A DNA stretch of 45,591 bases, taken from contig NZ_JAMYWQ010000038.1 of NCBI RefSeq assembly GCF_024160145.1, positions 1 through 45,591 of the forward strand, in the 5' to 3' direction. Origin of the DNA: Serratia nevei (GTDB taxonomy: Bacteria; Pseudomonadota; Gammaproteobacteria; Enterobacterales; Enterobacteriaceae). Under the pieces are notes generated by a model. The model saw nothing but the letters and a program-made list of their open reading frames with translations, had not been told where the DNA came from and did no database searches. This document shows positions 33,564 to 43,349 of the stretch, in pieces. Positions within the stretch are counted from its first letter, which is position 1. Every line of letters begins with the position of its first letter. The position numbers and the translations under genes were made by a program.

Positions 33564-34883
33564 TTACTTGGTTGAGGCTTCGAAACGGCGCAGCAGCACG
33601 TCACCGCGCTGCACGGCGGCGTCCAACGCCTGCTGAGGCGTTTTCTTGCCGGTCCACACGCCCTCCAGCTCTTCATCCACCACGCTGCGGATCTGCGGCA
33701 TGTTGCCCAGACGCAGGCCCTTGGTGAACGGCAACGGCGGCTTGTTCAGCATCTGGCGAGTGGCGACGTCGGCACCCGGGTTCTTGTCGTAGAAGCCCTG
33801 CTGCTTGGTCAGATCGTAAGCGGCGGTGGTGATCGGCAGATAGCCGGTCTTCTGGTGCCATTCGGCGGCGATTTCCGGCTGCGCCAGGTACTGCAGGAAC
33901 TCGGCCACGCCCTTGTAGGTGGCGGCGTCTTTGCCGTTCATCACCCACAGGCTGGCCCCACCGATGATGGCGTTCTGCGGCGCGTTTTTCGCGTCGGCGT
34001 CGTACGGCATCATGCCGACGCCGTAGTTGAATTTGGCGTAGTGCTTGATGTCCGCCAGCGAACCGGATGACGCGGTGGTGATGGCGCAGTCGCCGTTATA
34101 AAACTTCTCGGTGGATTCGTCTTTGCGGCCGAAGTAGGTGAAATCGCCCTTCTTGTTCATCGCCTCCAGCAGCGCGATGTGCTTGACCTGCAGCGGCTGG
34201 TTGAACTCCAGCTTGGCGTTGGTGCCGCCGAAGCCGTTGTTTTCGCTGGCGAACGGCACGCCGTTCCAGGCGCTGAAGTTCTCCAGCTGGATCCAGCCCT
34301 GCCAGCCGCTGGCGTAGCCGCACTTCATGCCGGCCTCACGCAGCTTGGCGGTATCCGCCGCCAGCTCCTGCCAGGTTTTCGGCGGCTGATCCGGGTTCAG
34401 GCCGGCCTTTTTGAAGGCGTCTTTGTTGTAGTACAGCACCGGCGTGGAGCTGTTGAACGGCTGAGACAGCAGATGGCCGCTCTTGTTGTCGGTGTAATAG
34501 CCGGCCACCGTCGGCACGAACACCGACTCGTCGAAGTTGATGCCGGCCTCTTTAAACACTTCGTAGACCGGTTTGATGGCCTTGCTGGCCATCATGGTGG
34601 CGGTGCCCACCTCGTAAACCTGCAGGATCGCCGGCGCCTTGCCGGAGCGGTAAGCGGCGATGCCCGCCGCCAGGCTCTGTTCGTAGTTGCCTTTGTAAAC
34701 CGGCACAATCTTGACGTCGCTGTGCGACTGGTTGAAGCGATCCGCCAGGGAATCCACTTCCTTACCCAGTTCGCCTTCCATCGAATGCCAGAACGGGATC
34801 TCGGTCGCCGCCAGCGCCTGAGTGCTGACCGCCAGGGTCAACGCGACGCACAGCGTGGTTTTGCGAATAGCGTAGGTGAGCAT
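33564..34883 (-). CDS. ugpB: sn-glycerol-3-phosphate periplasmic binding protein UgpB
   Basis: UgpB (439 residues; 438 in E. coli) binds sn-glycerol-3-phosphate and glycerophosphocholine in the periplasm and delivers them to UgpAE-C. A signal peptide is cleaved after about residue 25 (TQALA). The mature protein follows E. coli closely: [37 protein letters not shown] and [20 protein letters not shown]. An AGGAG site is 7 bases before the ATG. Upstream are an ERIC element and a Pho box, so it is expected to be induced by phosphate limitation. Confidence 0.96.
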   Translation of the reverse strand: MLTYAIRKTTLCVALTLAVSTQALAATEIPFWHSMEGELGKEVDSLADRFNQSHSDVKIVPVYKGNYEQSLAAGIAAYRSGKAPAILQVYEVGTATMMASKAIKPVYEVFKEAGINFDESVFVPTVAGYYTDNKSGHLLSQPFNSSTPVLYYNKDAFKKAGLNPDQPPKTWQELAADTAKLREAGMKCGYASGWQGWIQLENFSAWNGVPFASENNGFGGTNAKLEFNQPLQVKHIALLEAMNKKGDFTYFGRKDESTEKFYNGDCAITTASSGSLADIKHYAKFNYGVGMMPYDADAKNAPQNAIIGGASLWVMNGKDAATYKGVAEFLQYLAQPEIAAEWHQKTGYLPITTAAYDLTKQQGFYDKNPGADVATRQMLNKPPLPFTKGLRLGNMPQIRSVVDEELEGVWTGKKTPQQALDAAVQRGDVLLRRFEASTK

Positions 34884-34952
34884 GCCTAACTCCTGAAAAA
34901 AGCTGGTGTAAAAGCGCGTGAGCGAAAAGAATCAATTCTTGATGAGGGAGTG

Positions 34953-35074
34953 CCCCCTATAGCTTTCGAGTTGCAGCTAGGCGGCAACCTGCTGGCACCC
35001 TGGAGCTTAGCTAACTAAGTGACAGGGGGGCAGTCGGGCAGCCAACAACGCTGCGGCTCGAAAGATGACGGGGG
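34953..35074. repeat. ERIC/IRU repetitive element in the ugpB leader
   Basis: About 122 bases with long inverted arms: 34953-34977 pairs with 35050-35074 (shared CTTTCGAG core). The centre (34998-35027) carries GGAGCTTAG and CTAAGTGACAGGG, which resemble the conserved ERIC core known from the standard ERIC primers. ERIC elements are 127 bases and scattered between genes in Enterobacterales and Vibrionaceae. This copy is full length or nearly so and somewhat diverged. It lies between the Pho box and ugpB and would be transcribed as a large hairpin. Confidence 0.82.
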
Positions 35075-35132
35075 ATAACATGCCATGCGCGGATGACAGA
35101 AAAATAACCGTTATATGACAGCCACATGACGG
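35075..35132 (-). promoter_or_regulatory. Pho box (four 7-base repeats) and -10 box of ugpB
   Basis: On the minus strand four repeats at 11-base spacing are CCGTCAT (35126-35132), CTGTCAT (35115-35121), CGGTTAT (35104-35110) and CTGTCAT (35093-35099). This is two PhoB boxes in tandem. A TGTTAT -10 box follows at 35075-35080, 12 bases on, as expected where PhoB replaces the -35 element. E. coli ugpB is PhoB-activated. Confidence 0.9.
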
Positions 35133-35195
35133 CAAGGTGAAGTGAAGATGGCGGTTTGATGTCGGCGGCGGGCATGGGTTCCGCCGCCGTGAGGA

Positions 35196-36383
35196 TTACA
35201 GCGAACGGCGCAGACGCGCCACCGCTTCCTGCATCTGCTGTTCGGTGGCGGTGGCGAACGACAGGCGGAAGGTCGAACGATCCGGGTTGTCGGAGAAGAA
35301 GTATTCCCCCGGCACGAACACCACGCCCTGCTGCAGGGTAGCGTTCAGCCATTCGGTGGCGTTGAACGGCCGGCGGAAACGTGCCCACAGGAACATGCCG
35401 CCCTTCGGCTTATCGAAGGTGATGTAGTCGCCCAGCTCCTGCTCCACCAAACCGGCCAGGATCTCGCCCTTCTGTTTGTAGGCGGCGCGGATCTTGTCGA
35501 TCTGCGCCGGCAGGCGGCCCAGGCCGAGGTAGCATTCGACGATGCTCTGCGACAGCGCGCTGGCGTGCAGATCCGCCGCCTGCTTGATGATCGCCACTTT
35601 ATGCAGCAGGAACGGCGGCAGGATCGCCCAGCCCAACCGCAGGCCCGGCGCCAGGATCTTGGAGAAGGTCGAGGTATAGATGATGTGGTCGGTGTTGCCC
35701 AGCACCCGCTGCGACACCTGATGCAGCGTCGGGTGGCGCTCTTCGGTGAAACGCAGCTCGCCGTACGGATCGTCTTCGATGATCAGGAAGTTATGTTCGG
35801 CGGCCAGCTTCACCAGCCGTTCGCGGCGCGCGGCGCTCAGGGTGATGCCGCTGGGGTTGCCGAAGTTCGGCACCACGTACACGCCCTTGATGCGCTGGGT
35901 TTTCAGCAGCTCGGCCAGCTCTTCCACCACCATGCCGTCGCTGTCGGACGAGACCGACATGATGTTGGCTTCCGCCAGCTCCAGCGTTTGCAGCGCCGCC
36001 AGGTAGGTCGGGCGCTCCACCACGAACACGTCGCCGGGGTTGACGATGGCGCGCATCACCAAATCCAATGCCTGCTGCGAGCCAGCGGTGACCATCACCT
36101 CTTCCGCACCAGCGGTGACGCCGCGCTCGGCGCACAGCGCGCAAATGCGCTCACGCAGCAGCGGGCTGCCCTCGGTCAGGCCATACTGGAACGCGCTTTT
36201 CGGCTGTTCGGTGATCGCCTGCTGGGTGGCGATGCTCAATCCTTCGAAATCGAACAGCGCATCAGAGGGGATGCCGCCCGCCAGCGAAATGACGTGTTCC
36301 ATCTTGCTGTGTTTAAGCAATTCACGGATGGCCGAACTTTTTACGTTAACGATGCGCTGCGCGAGTAACCCTTCTGTCTTCAT
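35196..36383 (-). CDS. PLP-dependent aminotransferase, class I/II
   Basis: A 395-residue fold-type I aminotransferase. The PLP lysine is K242 in TSTFSKILAPGLRLGW. Other cofactor residues are Asn176 in PNFGNPSG, Asp204/205 and Tyr207 in IIEDDPYGEL. The body resembles the 2-aminoadipate/MocR-aminotransferase branch (YGLTEGSPLLRERI, VTAGSQQALDL) without a DNA-binding domain. The donor substrate cannot be deduced. It lies between ugpB and livF, where E. coli has no such gene, and shares the livF strand, which suggests a role with branched-chain or related amino acids (inference). Confidence 0.85.
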   Translation of the reverse strand: MKTEGLLAQRIVNVKSSAIRELLKHSKMEHVISLAGGIPSDALFDFEGLSIATQQAITEQPKSAFQYGLTEGSPLLRERICALCAERGVTAGAEEVMVTAGSQQALDLVMRAIVNPGDVFVVERPTYLAALQTLELAEANIMSVSSDSDGMVVEELAELLKTQRIKGVYVVPNFGNPSGITLSAARRERLVKLAAEHNFLIIEDDPYGELRFTEERHPTLHQVSQRVLGNTDHIIYTSTFSKILAPGLRLGWAILPPFLLHKVAIIKQAADLHASALSQSIVECYLGLGRLPAQIDKIRAAYKQKGEILAGLVEQELGDYITFDKPKGGMFLWARFRRPFNATEWLNATLQQGVVFVPGEYFFSDNPDRSTFRLSFATATEQQMQEAVARLRRSL

Positions 36384-36427
36384 TTCTTCTTCTCGTACCT
36401 GATTATTTTAATTCGTAGGGGGGCGGA

Positions 36428-37129
<702 letters not shown>

Positions 37130-37130
37130 A

Positions 37131-37901
37131 TTATTCTTCGCCCAAATAAGCCCGGATCACGTCCGGGTTGTTGCGGATCTCCGCCGGTGTGCCCTGCGCC
37201 AGCGGCGTGCCCTGATTCACCACGTAAATGCGGTCGGAAATACCCATCACCAGCTTCATGTCGTGCTCGATCAGCAGCACCGATACCTTATGCCGATCGC
37301 GCAGCTCGACGATCAGGTGATCCAGCTCGTCGGTCTCTTTCGGGTTGAGGCCGGCGGCCGGTTCATCCAGCATCAGCAGCGCCGGCCGGGTCACCATGCA
37401 GCGGGCGATCTCCAGCCGCCGCTGCTGCCCATAGGCCAGGTTGCCCGCCGAACGGTTGGCCATCTCCAGCAGGCCGACGCGCGCCAGCCACTCCGCCGCA
37501 CGCGCCAGCGCTTCGGCTTCGGCGCGGCGGAAGGCCGGGGTTTTCAACAGCCCGGCGAACACGCCGCTTTTCAGGTGCTGATGCTGCGCCACCAGCAGGT
37601 TTTCGATCACCGTCATTTCACGGAACAGCCGCACGTGCTGGAAGGTGCGTACCACCCCCATGCGGGCGATGGCCTGCCCCGCCAATCCTTCCAGGTGGCG
37701 ATCGCGCAATTTGATGGTGCCGCCGGTCGGGCGGTAAAAACCGGTCAGGCAGTTGAACACCGTGGTCTTACCGGCGCCGTTGGGGCCGATCAGCGACACG
37801 ATTTCGCCTTCGTTCAGCGTCAACGCCACGTTGTTGACCGCCAGCAGCCCGCCGAAACGCATCGACAGGCCCTCCACCTGCAGTAAAGGTTGAACGCTCA
37901 T
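37131..37901 (-). CDS. livG: Branched-chain amino acid ABC transporter ATP-binding protein LivG
   Basis: LivG (256 residues; 255 in E. coli) is the second ATPase. Walker A is [10 protein letters not shown], the signature [14 protein letters not shown], and Walker [14 protein letters not shown], with IEHDMKLVM as switch. The start [11 protein letters not shown] has a GGGGGAG site and overlaps the livM stop (ATGA). A longer frame to 37988 would lie inside livM and is rejected. Confidence 0.97.
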   Translation of the reverse strand: MSVQPLLQVEGLSMRFGGLLAVNNVALTLNEGEIVSLIGPNGAGKTTVFNCLTGFYRPTGGTIKLRDRHLEGLAGQAIARMGVVRTFQHVRLFREMTVIENLLVAQHQHLKSGVFAGLLKTPAFRRAEAEALARAAEWLARVGLLEMANRSAGNLAYGQQRRLEIARCMVTRPALLMLDEPAAGLNPKETDELDHLIVELRDRHKVSVLLIEHDMKLVMGISDRIYVVNQGTPLAQGTPAEIRNNPDVIRAYLGEE

Positions 37902-39177
37902 GCCTGCTCCCCCTTGCCCGCGTGAATGTCCGCCGCCTGCAGCTTCAGCTGCGGCCGTTTCATCGGCAACAGCCCCTGCGGCCGCCAAATCATCATCAGC
38001 ACCATCAGCGCACCCAGCAACAACATGCTGTATTCATTCAGATCGCGCATCAGCTCGCGCGACACCACCAGCAGGATCGCCGCCAGAATGACTGCGAACT
38101 GCGAGCCCATGCCCCCCAGCACGACGATCGCCAACACAAAGGCCGATTCGACGAAGGTGAAGGACTCCGGGCTGACAAAGCCCTGGCGTGCGGCGAACAG
38201 CGTGCCGGCAAACCCGGCGAAAGCGGCGCTGATGGTAAAGGCGGTCAGCTTGATGCGCGTCGGGCTGAGGCCCAGCGAGCGGCAGGCGATCTCGTCTTCG
38301 CGCAGCGCTTCCCAGGCGCGCCCCAGCGGCATGCGCAGCAGGCGGTTGATGACGAACAGCGTCAGCACCACCAGCAACAGCGCCACCAGGTACAGGAACA
38401 CGATGCGATCGCTCGGATCGTATTTCAGGCCGAAAAAGTTATGGAAGGTATCCCAGCCGCCGTCGCGCACGCTGCGGTTGAACTCCAGGCCGAAGAAAGT
38501 CGGTTTCGGGATCTGGCTGATGCCGTTCGGCCCGCCGGTGATCTCGGTATTGTTCAGCAGCAGGATGCGCACGATCTCACCGAAGCCGAGCGTCACGATC
38601 GCCAGATAGTCGCCACGCAGCCGCAGCACCGGGAAACCGAGCAGGAAGCCGAAGGCGGCGGTGACGATGCCCGCCAGCGGCAGGCTCTCCCAGAAGCCGA
38701 GGCCGTAATAGTGATTCAACAGCGCGTAGGTGTAGGCACCGATGGCGTAGAAACCGCCGTAGCCGAGCACCAGCAAGCCGGACAGGCCCACCACCACGTT
38801 GAGGCCGAGACCCAGCATCACGTAGATCAGCGTCAGGGTGGCGATATCCACCGTGCCGCGCGACACCAGGAACGGCCAGGCGACCGCCGCGACGATGAGC
38901 AGAGCCGCCAGCAGCTTTTGCCGCGGCGTGGTGCCGTCGAAGCTCGGCAGCACGAACGCCGGGCCGGAGACTTTTTTCAATCCCTGCTGCAGCAGCGGGC
39001 GCAACAGCTGGAAGAAAAAGACGATGACGCAGCCGATGCCGATCCACATCCAGCGTACTTCCGCCGCGCCGTGCACCACCAGCTTGGTGCCGTCCAGGCT
39101 GAGCTGCATGCCCATCAGGAACGACGCCATCACGAACAGCACCGCCGTGGCGATCAGCGCATTGAGCAGATTGAGTT

Positions 39178-39181
<4 letters not shown>
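37898..39181 (-). CDS. livM: Branched-chain amino acid ABC transporter permease LivM
   Basis: LivM (427 residues; 425 in E. coli) is a membrane permease. It has the long N-terminal extension typical of LivM, then helices with [20 protein letters not shown] and the coupling region [19 protein letters not shown]. It overlaps livH upstream and livG downstream by 4 bases each. Confidence 0.97.
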
Positions 39182-40104
<923 letters not shown>

Positions 40105-40142
40105 ACTCTGAACCCTTGGCTGCGAAACCCGCTGGCGGAGAA

Positions 40143-40203
40143 CCGGCGGGTAAAGGGAGACGGGGCCGGCAAGCCGACCCGCCGGGCGCAGCGGGCTGCG
40201 CCC
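40143..40203 (-). other. Structured livK-livH intergenic region
   Basis: Two stems overlap by two bases. CCGGCGGGT (40143-40151) pairs with ACCCGCCGG (40177-40185), and GGGCGCAG (40184-40191) pairs with CTGCGCCC (40196-40203). Neither has a T-run. On the livK message the second stem is made first. This may stabilise livK mRNA or reduce read-through into livHMGF, giving excess binding protein; the effect is inferred. Confidence 0.65.
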
Positions 40204-40221
40204 CACCCTAATCATTATGGC

Positions 40222-41337
40222 TTATTTGATCGGTGTGGACGTGCCGTTGGCATGCCATTCGAACACGCCGAACTCGAAGCCTTTCAGATCGCCCTTGTCA
40301 TCCCAGGTCAGCGGCCCCATCACGGTGTCTACCGGCTTGCCGGTTTTCAGATCCTTGACGATATCCGCCGGCTCCTGGCTGCCGCTGCGCTCCATGCCGG
40401 TGGTCAGCGACTGCAGCGCGGCATAGGTGGTCCAGACGAATGGGCCGGTCGGATCCAGCTTCTTGGCTTTCAGCGCATCGACGATCGGCTGGTTGGCAGG
40501 CACCTGGTCGTAGCGTTTCGGCAGCGTCACCAGCATGCCTTCCGAGGCGGCCCCGGCGATGTTGGACAGCGAGGAGTTGCCCACGCCCTCCGGCCCCATA
40601 AAGCGGGTGGTCAACCCGGCCTGCTTGGCCTGACGCAGGATCTGGCCCATTTCCGGGTAATAACCGCCGAAGTACACGAAGTCGATATTTTCTTTCTTCA
40701 GGCGCGCCACCAGGGTGGAGAAGTCTTTGTCGCCGGCGGTGATGCCTTCGAACATCGCCACTTCGGTGCCCTGTTTTTTCAGGCTGTCGCGCACCGAGCG
40801 CGCCAGGCCTTCACCGTATTGCTGCTTGTCGTGCACCACGGCGATGCGCTTCGGCTTGATGTCGCTGAGGATGTATTTGGCGGCGGTCGGGCCCTGATCC
40901 GAGTCCAGGCCGGTGGTGCGCAGGATCATCTTGTAGCCGCGGGTGGTCAGATCGGCGTTGGTGGCCGCCGGGGTAATCATGATCACGCCTTCGTCTTCAT
41001 AGATATCGGACGCCGGCTGGGTGGAAGAAGAACACAGGTGGCCAATCACATAGCGAATGCCGTCGTTGATCACCTTGTTGGCTACCGCAACCGCCTGCTT
41101 CGGATCGCAGGCGTCGTCGTATTCCACGCCGACCAGTTTGTCGCCCTTGATGCCGCCCTTCGCGTTGATGTCGGCAATCGCCTGGCGCGCGCCGGTAAAC
41201 TCCATATCGCCATACTGCGCGACCGGGCCGGACATTGCCCCGACGATCGCCACCTTGATGTCTTTCGCCATGGCCGCCTGGCTCATGGCCATCGCAATAC
41301 AGCCCGCCAGCAGTGCCTTACCTGTTGTTAATTTCAT
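40222..41337 (-). CDS. livK: Leucine/branched-chain amino acid binding protein LivK
   Basis: A 371-residue periplasmic binding protein with a signal peptide ([19 protein letters not shown]...AMA) and the mature start [20 protein letters not shown]. It closely follows E. coli LivK (369), with [20 protein letters not shown] and [14 protein letters not shown]. It binds leucine and related amino acids for LivHMGF. The start has GGGGA 8 bases upstream; the frame is open 59 codons further upstream but has no signal-like sequence. Confidence 0.94.
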   Translation of the reverse strand: MKLTTGKALLAGCIAMAMSQAAMAKDIKVAIVGAMSGPVAQYGDMEFTGARQAIADINAKGGIKGDKLVGVEYDDACDPKQAVAVANKVINDGIRYVIGHLCSSSTQPASDIYEDEGVIMITPAATNADLTTRGYKMILRTTGLDSDQGPTAAKYILSDIKPKRIAVVHDKQQYGEGLARSVRDSLKKQGTEVAMFEGITAGDKDFSTLVARLKKENIDFVYFGGYYPEMGQILRQAKQAGLTTRFMGPEGVGNSSLSNIAGAASEGMLVTLPKRYDQVPANQPIVDALKAKKLDPTGPFVWTTYAALQSLTTGMERSGSQEPADIVKDLKTGKPVDTVMGPLTWDDKGDLKGFEFGVFEWHANGTSTPIK

Positions 41338-41742
41338 CCGCAAATCCCCATCTGTCGTTGTGAACGTACCTGTTGTGTTTGCCTGCACCCGATCGTTATT
41401 GACCGCTTTTGTTATAAGTAATAATGATTTAGGCGTTTTATCGGCATTATTTTCTAATAAGACTTTATTTTTCATACCATTAAACAGGAATTTTCTGCTG
41501 CAAATCAACTTCATCAGGCAGAAACAAGCGGCGTAAACAGGATAAAATTCGAATTAAATCTGCGCTGTTTACCTTGAGGCGTAGCGCGTTGTGCTGGTTA
41601 ACAATCCGTTTACTAACTATTTACTCGGAAAATGCCCCGTGCAAAAAACATATTGCACAGTAATCGTACAGAAAAACTTACACAACGCTCTGCACAAGAT
41701 CTATTACACTGTCGGCATCATTTAGCTGCGCGGAAATTCTGC
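41338..41742. other. Divergent livK-panM regulatory region
   Basis: About 405 bases, A/T-richer than the genes around it. On the minus strand TTACTTATAAC near 41415-41425 is a possible -10 region for livK. In E. coli liv genes are controlled by Lrp; A/T-rich DNA would suit it, but no site is called. No gene other than an open continuation of livK is seen. Confidence 0.5.
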
Positions 41743-42135
41743 ATGAAACTGACCATCGAGCGCCTGACCGCGCTGTCCCCGCAAGACCTTATCGACCTCG
41801 GTAAAATTTGGCCGCATCAGCAGCCTAAGCAGTGGCAGGGCTGGCTGAGCGACGGCAAGGCGCTGTTCGCCGCTCGCTTTAACGAGCGCCTGCTGGGCGC
41901 GGTGAAAATCGCGTTGCAGGACGACCGCGCCGAGCTGCATGACCTGCTGGTGCGCGAAGTGACGCGCCGCCGCGGCGTCGGTCTTTACCTGGTGCAGGAT
42001 GCACAGCGTCAACTGCCGCAGGTCGCCCACTGGCAGCTGTCGACCGCCGGCCTGGCGCCGCGCGAACGTGGGGAAGTCGATAACTTCATGCGCGCCTGCG
42101 GCTTCGCACCGCAGGGCGATCTCTGGCAAAAATGA
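41743..42135 (+). CDS. panM: PanD maturation and CoA-sensing factor PanM (PanZ)
   Basis: PanM is a small GNAT-fold protein that triggers self-cleavage of the PanD zymogen to active aspartate decarboxylase and, with acetyl-CoA, inhibits it, so beta-alanine supply is tuned. This 130-residue protein aligns with E. coli PanM (127) from MKLTIERL, with AARFNERLLGAVK and VREVTRRRGVGLYLV, the CoA-binding loop. It is next to livK, as in E. coli (where livJ lies on its other side). The next gene overlaps its stop by 4 bases. Confidence 0.93.
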   Translation: MKLTIERLTALSPQDLIDLGKIWPHQQPKQWQGWLSDGKALFAARFNERLLGAVKIALQDDRAELHDLLVREVTRRRGVGLYLVQDAQRQLPQVAHWQLSTAGLAPRERGEVDNFMRACGFAPQGDLWQK

Positions 42136-43349
42136 AACGCCGGCTGGCGGCGCTGGCCTTGATTGCGCTCGGGCTGGCGGCCGCGTTCTTCGGGCGCCAG
42201 CAGGCACTGCGCCTGGCCTCAGGCTGGGATCAGCAGGTTTATGTCTGGCAGCGGGTTTGGACGCCGCAGCACGCGGCTGCGCTGGCTCACAGCCGCGATC
42301 TGTTCGACGGGCTGAGAGTGCTGGCGCTGCAGGTGCATCCGCGCGAAGGCTGGCGGGAAATCCCGGCCGATCTCAGCCTGCTGAAGCAGGACGGCCGCCC
42401 GCTCTGGCTGGTGGCGCGCCTCGACGGCCAGCTGCCGCAGCTGGACCAAGAAGCCATTATCCAGCGTCTGCTGGCGCTCACCCAGCGCTGGCAGGCGGCC
42501 GGGCTGCCCGTCACCGGCGTCGAGATCGATCATGACGCCGCCACCGCCCGCCTGCCGGACTACCAACGCTTTCTACAGCGGCTGCGCCAACGGCTGCCCG
42601 CCGCTTTGCAACTCGGCATCACCGCCCTGCCGGCCTGGATCGGCTCGCCCGACCTGCCCGGCGTACTGCAACAGGCCGACAGCTCCGTCCTGCAAGTGCA
42701 TGCGGTGCTCTCGCCGCAGCAAGGGCTGTTTGACGGCCCATTAGCGCTGCGCTGGGTGCGGCAGTATGCCGCTGTCACACCGAAACCGTTTCGCGTCGCG
42801 CTGCCGGCCTATGGCATGGCGCTGCTGGGGTTTGATGCGCAGGGCGCGCAGGTGGAGAGCGAATCCTCGCTGCGCGTGGCGGGCAACGGCCGCGAGCTGA
42901 CGGTCGCGCCGCAGCAAATCGCCGATTTTCTGCAGACGCTGGCGCAGCAAACGCCACCCCGGCTGCGCGGCATTCTCTGGTTCCGCTTGCCGCTGGCGGA
43001 CGATCGGCGCGCCTGGTCGCTCGCCACGCTGCGAGCGGTGATCGAACGGCGGCCGCTGAACGTCGACTGGCAGGTAAAATTTAGGCCTCAGCCACAGCAA
43101 AACGGGCTGTATGATCTGATAATTCAGAACAACGGGCCGGTGGACGCCCCGCTGCCGCAAGAGGTGGTCATCCGCGCCGACGACTGCCTGGCGGCCGACG
43201 CGGTCGGCAACTACCGGTTGGAATCCGCACCGCAACGGCAACGCTTTATCCGCATCAGCGGCGACCAGCTGCACGCCGGGCAATCCCGGCCGCTGGGCTG
43301 GCTGCGCTGCCAACAACTGACGCCAGGAGGCACCCTTGTCACACCTTGA
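42132..43349 (+). CDS. DUF3142 protein, probably exported or membrane-anchored
   Basis: A 405-residue protein with an N-terminal hydrophobic segment after KRR (about 5-20) acting as signal or anchor. The central part alternates short strands and helices: LRVLALQVH, RPLWLVARLDG, VTGVEIDHDA, LQLGITALPAWI, FRVALPAYGMALL and RGILWFRLP. This looks like a TIM-barrel glycosidase-like fold, and EIDHD lies where some such enzymes keep acidic residues. The family is remembered as DUF3142, of unknown function; activity is not claimed. It overlaps panM by 4 bases and the next gene by 14, so all three are likely cotranslated. Confidence 0.7.
   Translation: MKRRLAALALIALGLAAAFFGRQQALRLASGWDQQVYVWQRVWTPQHAAALAHSRDLFDGLRVLALQVHPREGWREIPADLSLLKQDGRPLWLVARLDGQLPQLDQEAIIQRLLALTQRWQAAGLPVTGVEIDHDAATARLPDYQRFLQRLRQRLPAALQLGITALPAWIGSPDLPGVLQQADSSVLQVHAVLSPQQGLFDGPLALRWVRQYAAVTPKPFRVALPAYGMALLGFDAQGAQVESESSLRVAGNGRELTVAPQQIADFLQTLAQQTPPRLRGILWFRLPLADDRRAWSLATLRAVIERRPLNVDWQVKFRPQPQQNGLYDLIIQNNGPVDAPLPQEVVIRADDCLAADAVGNYRLESAPQRQRFIRISGDQLHAGQSRPLGWLRCQQLTPGGTLVTP

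Noticed and set aside
37902-37988. N-terminal extension of LivG
   Set aside because: It lies wholly inside livM, is Ala/Gly-rich without family match, and the inner ATG has a strong ribosome site and the ATGA overlap.
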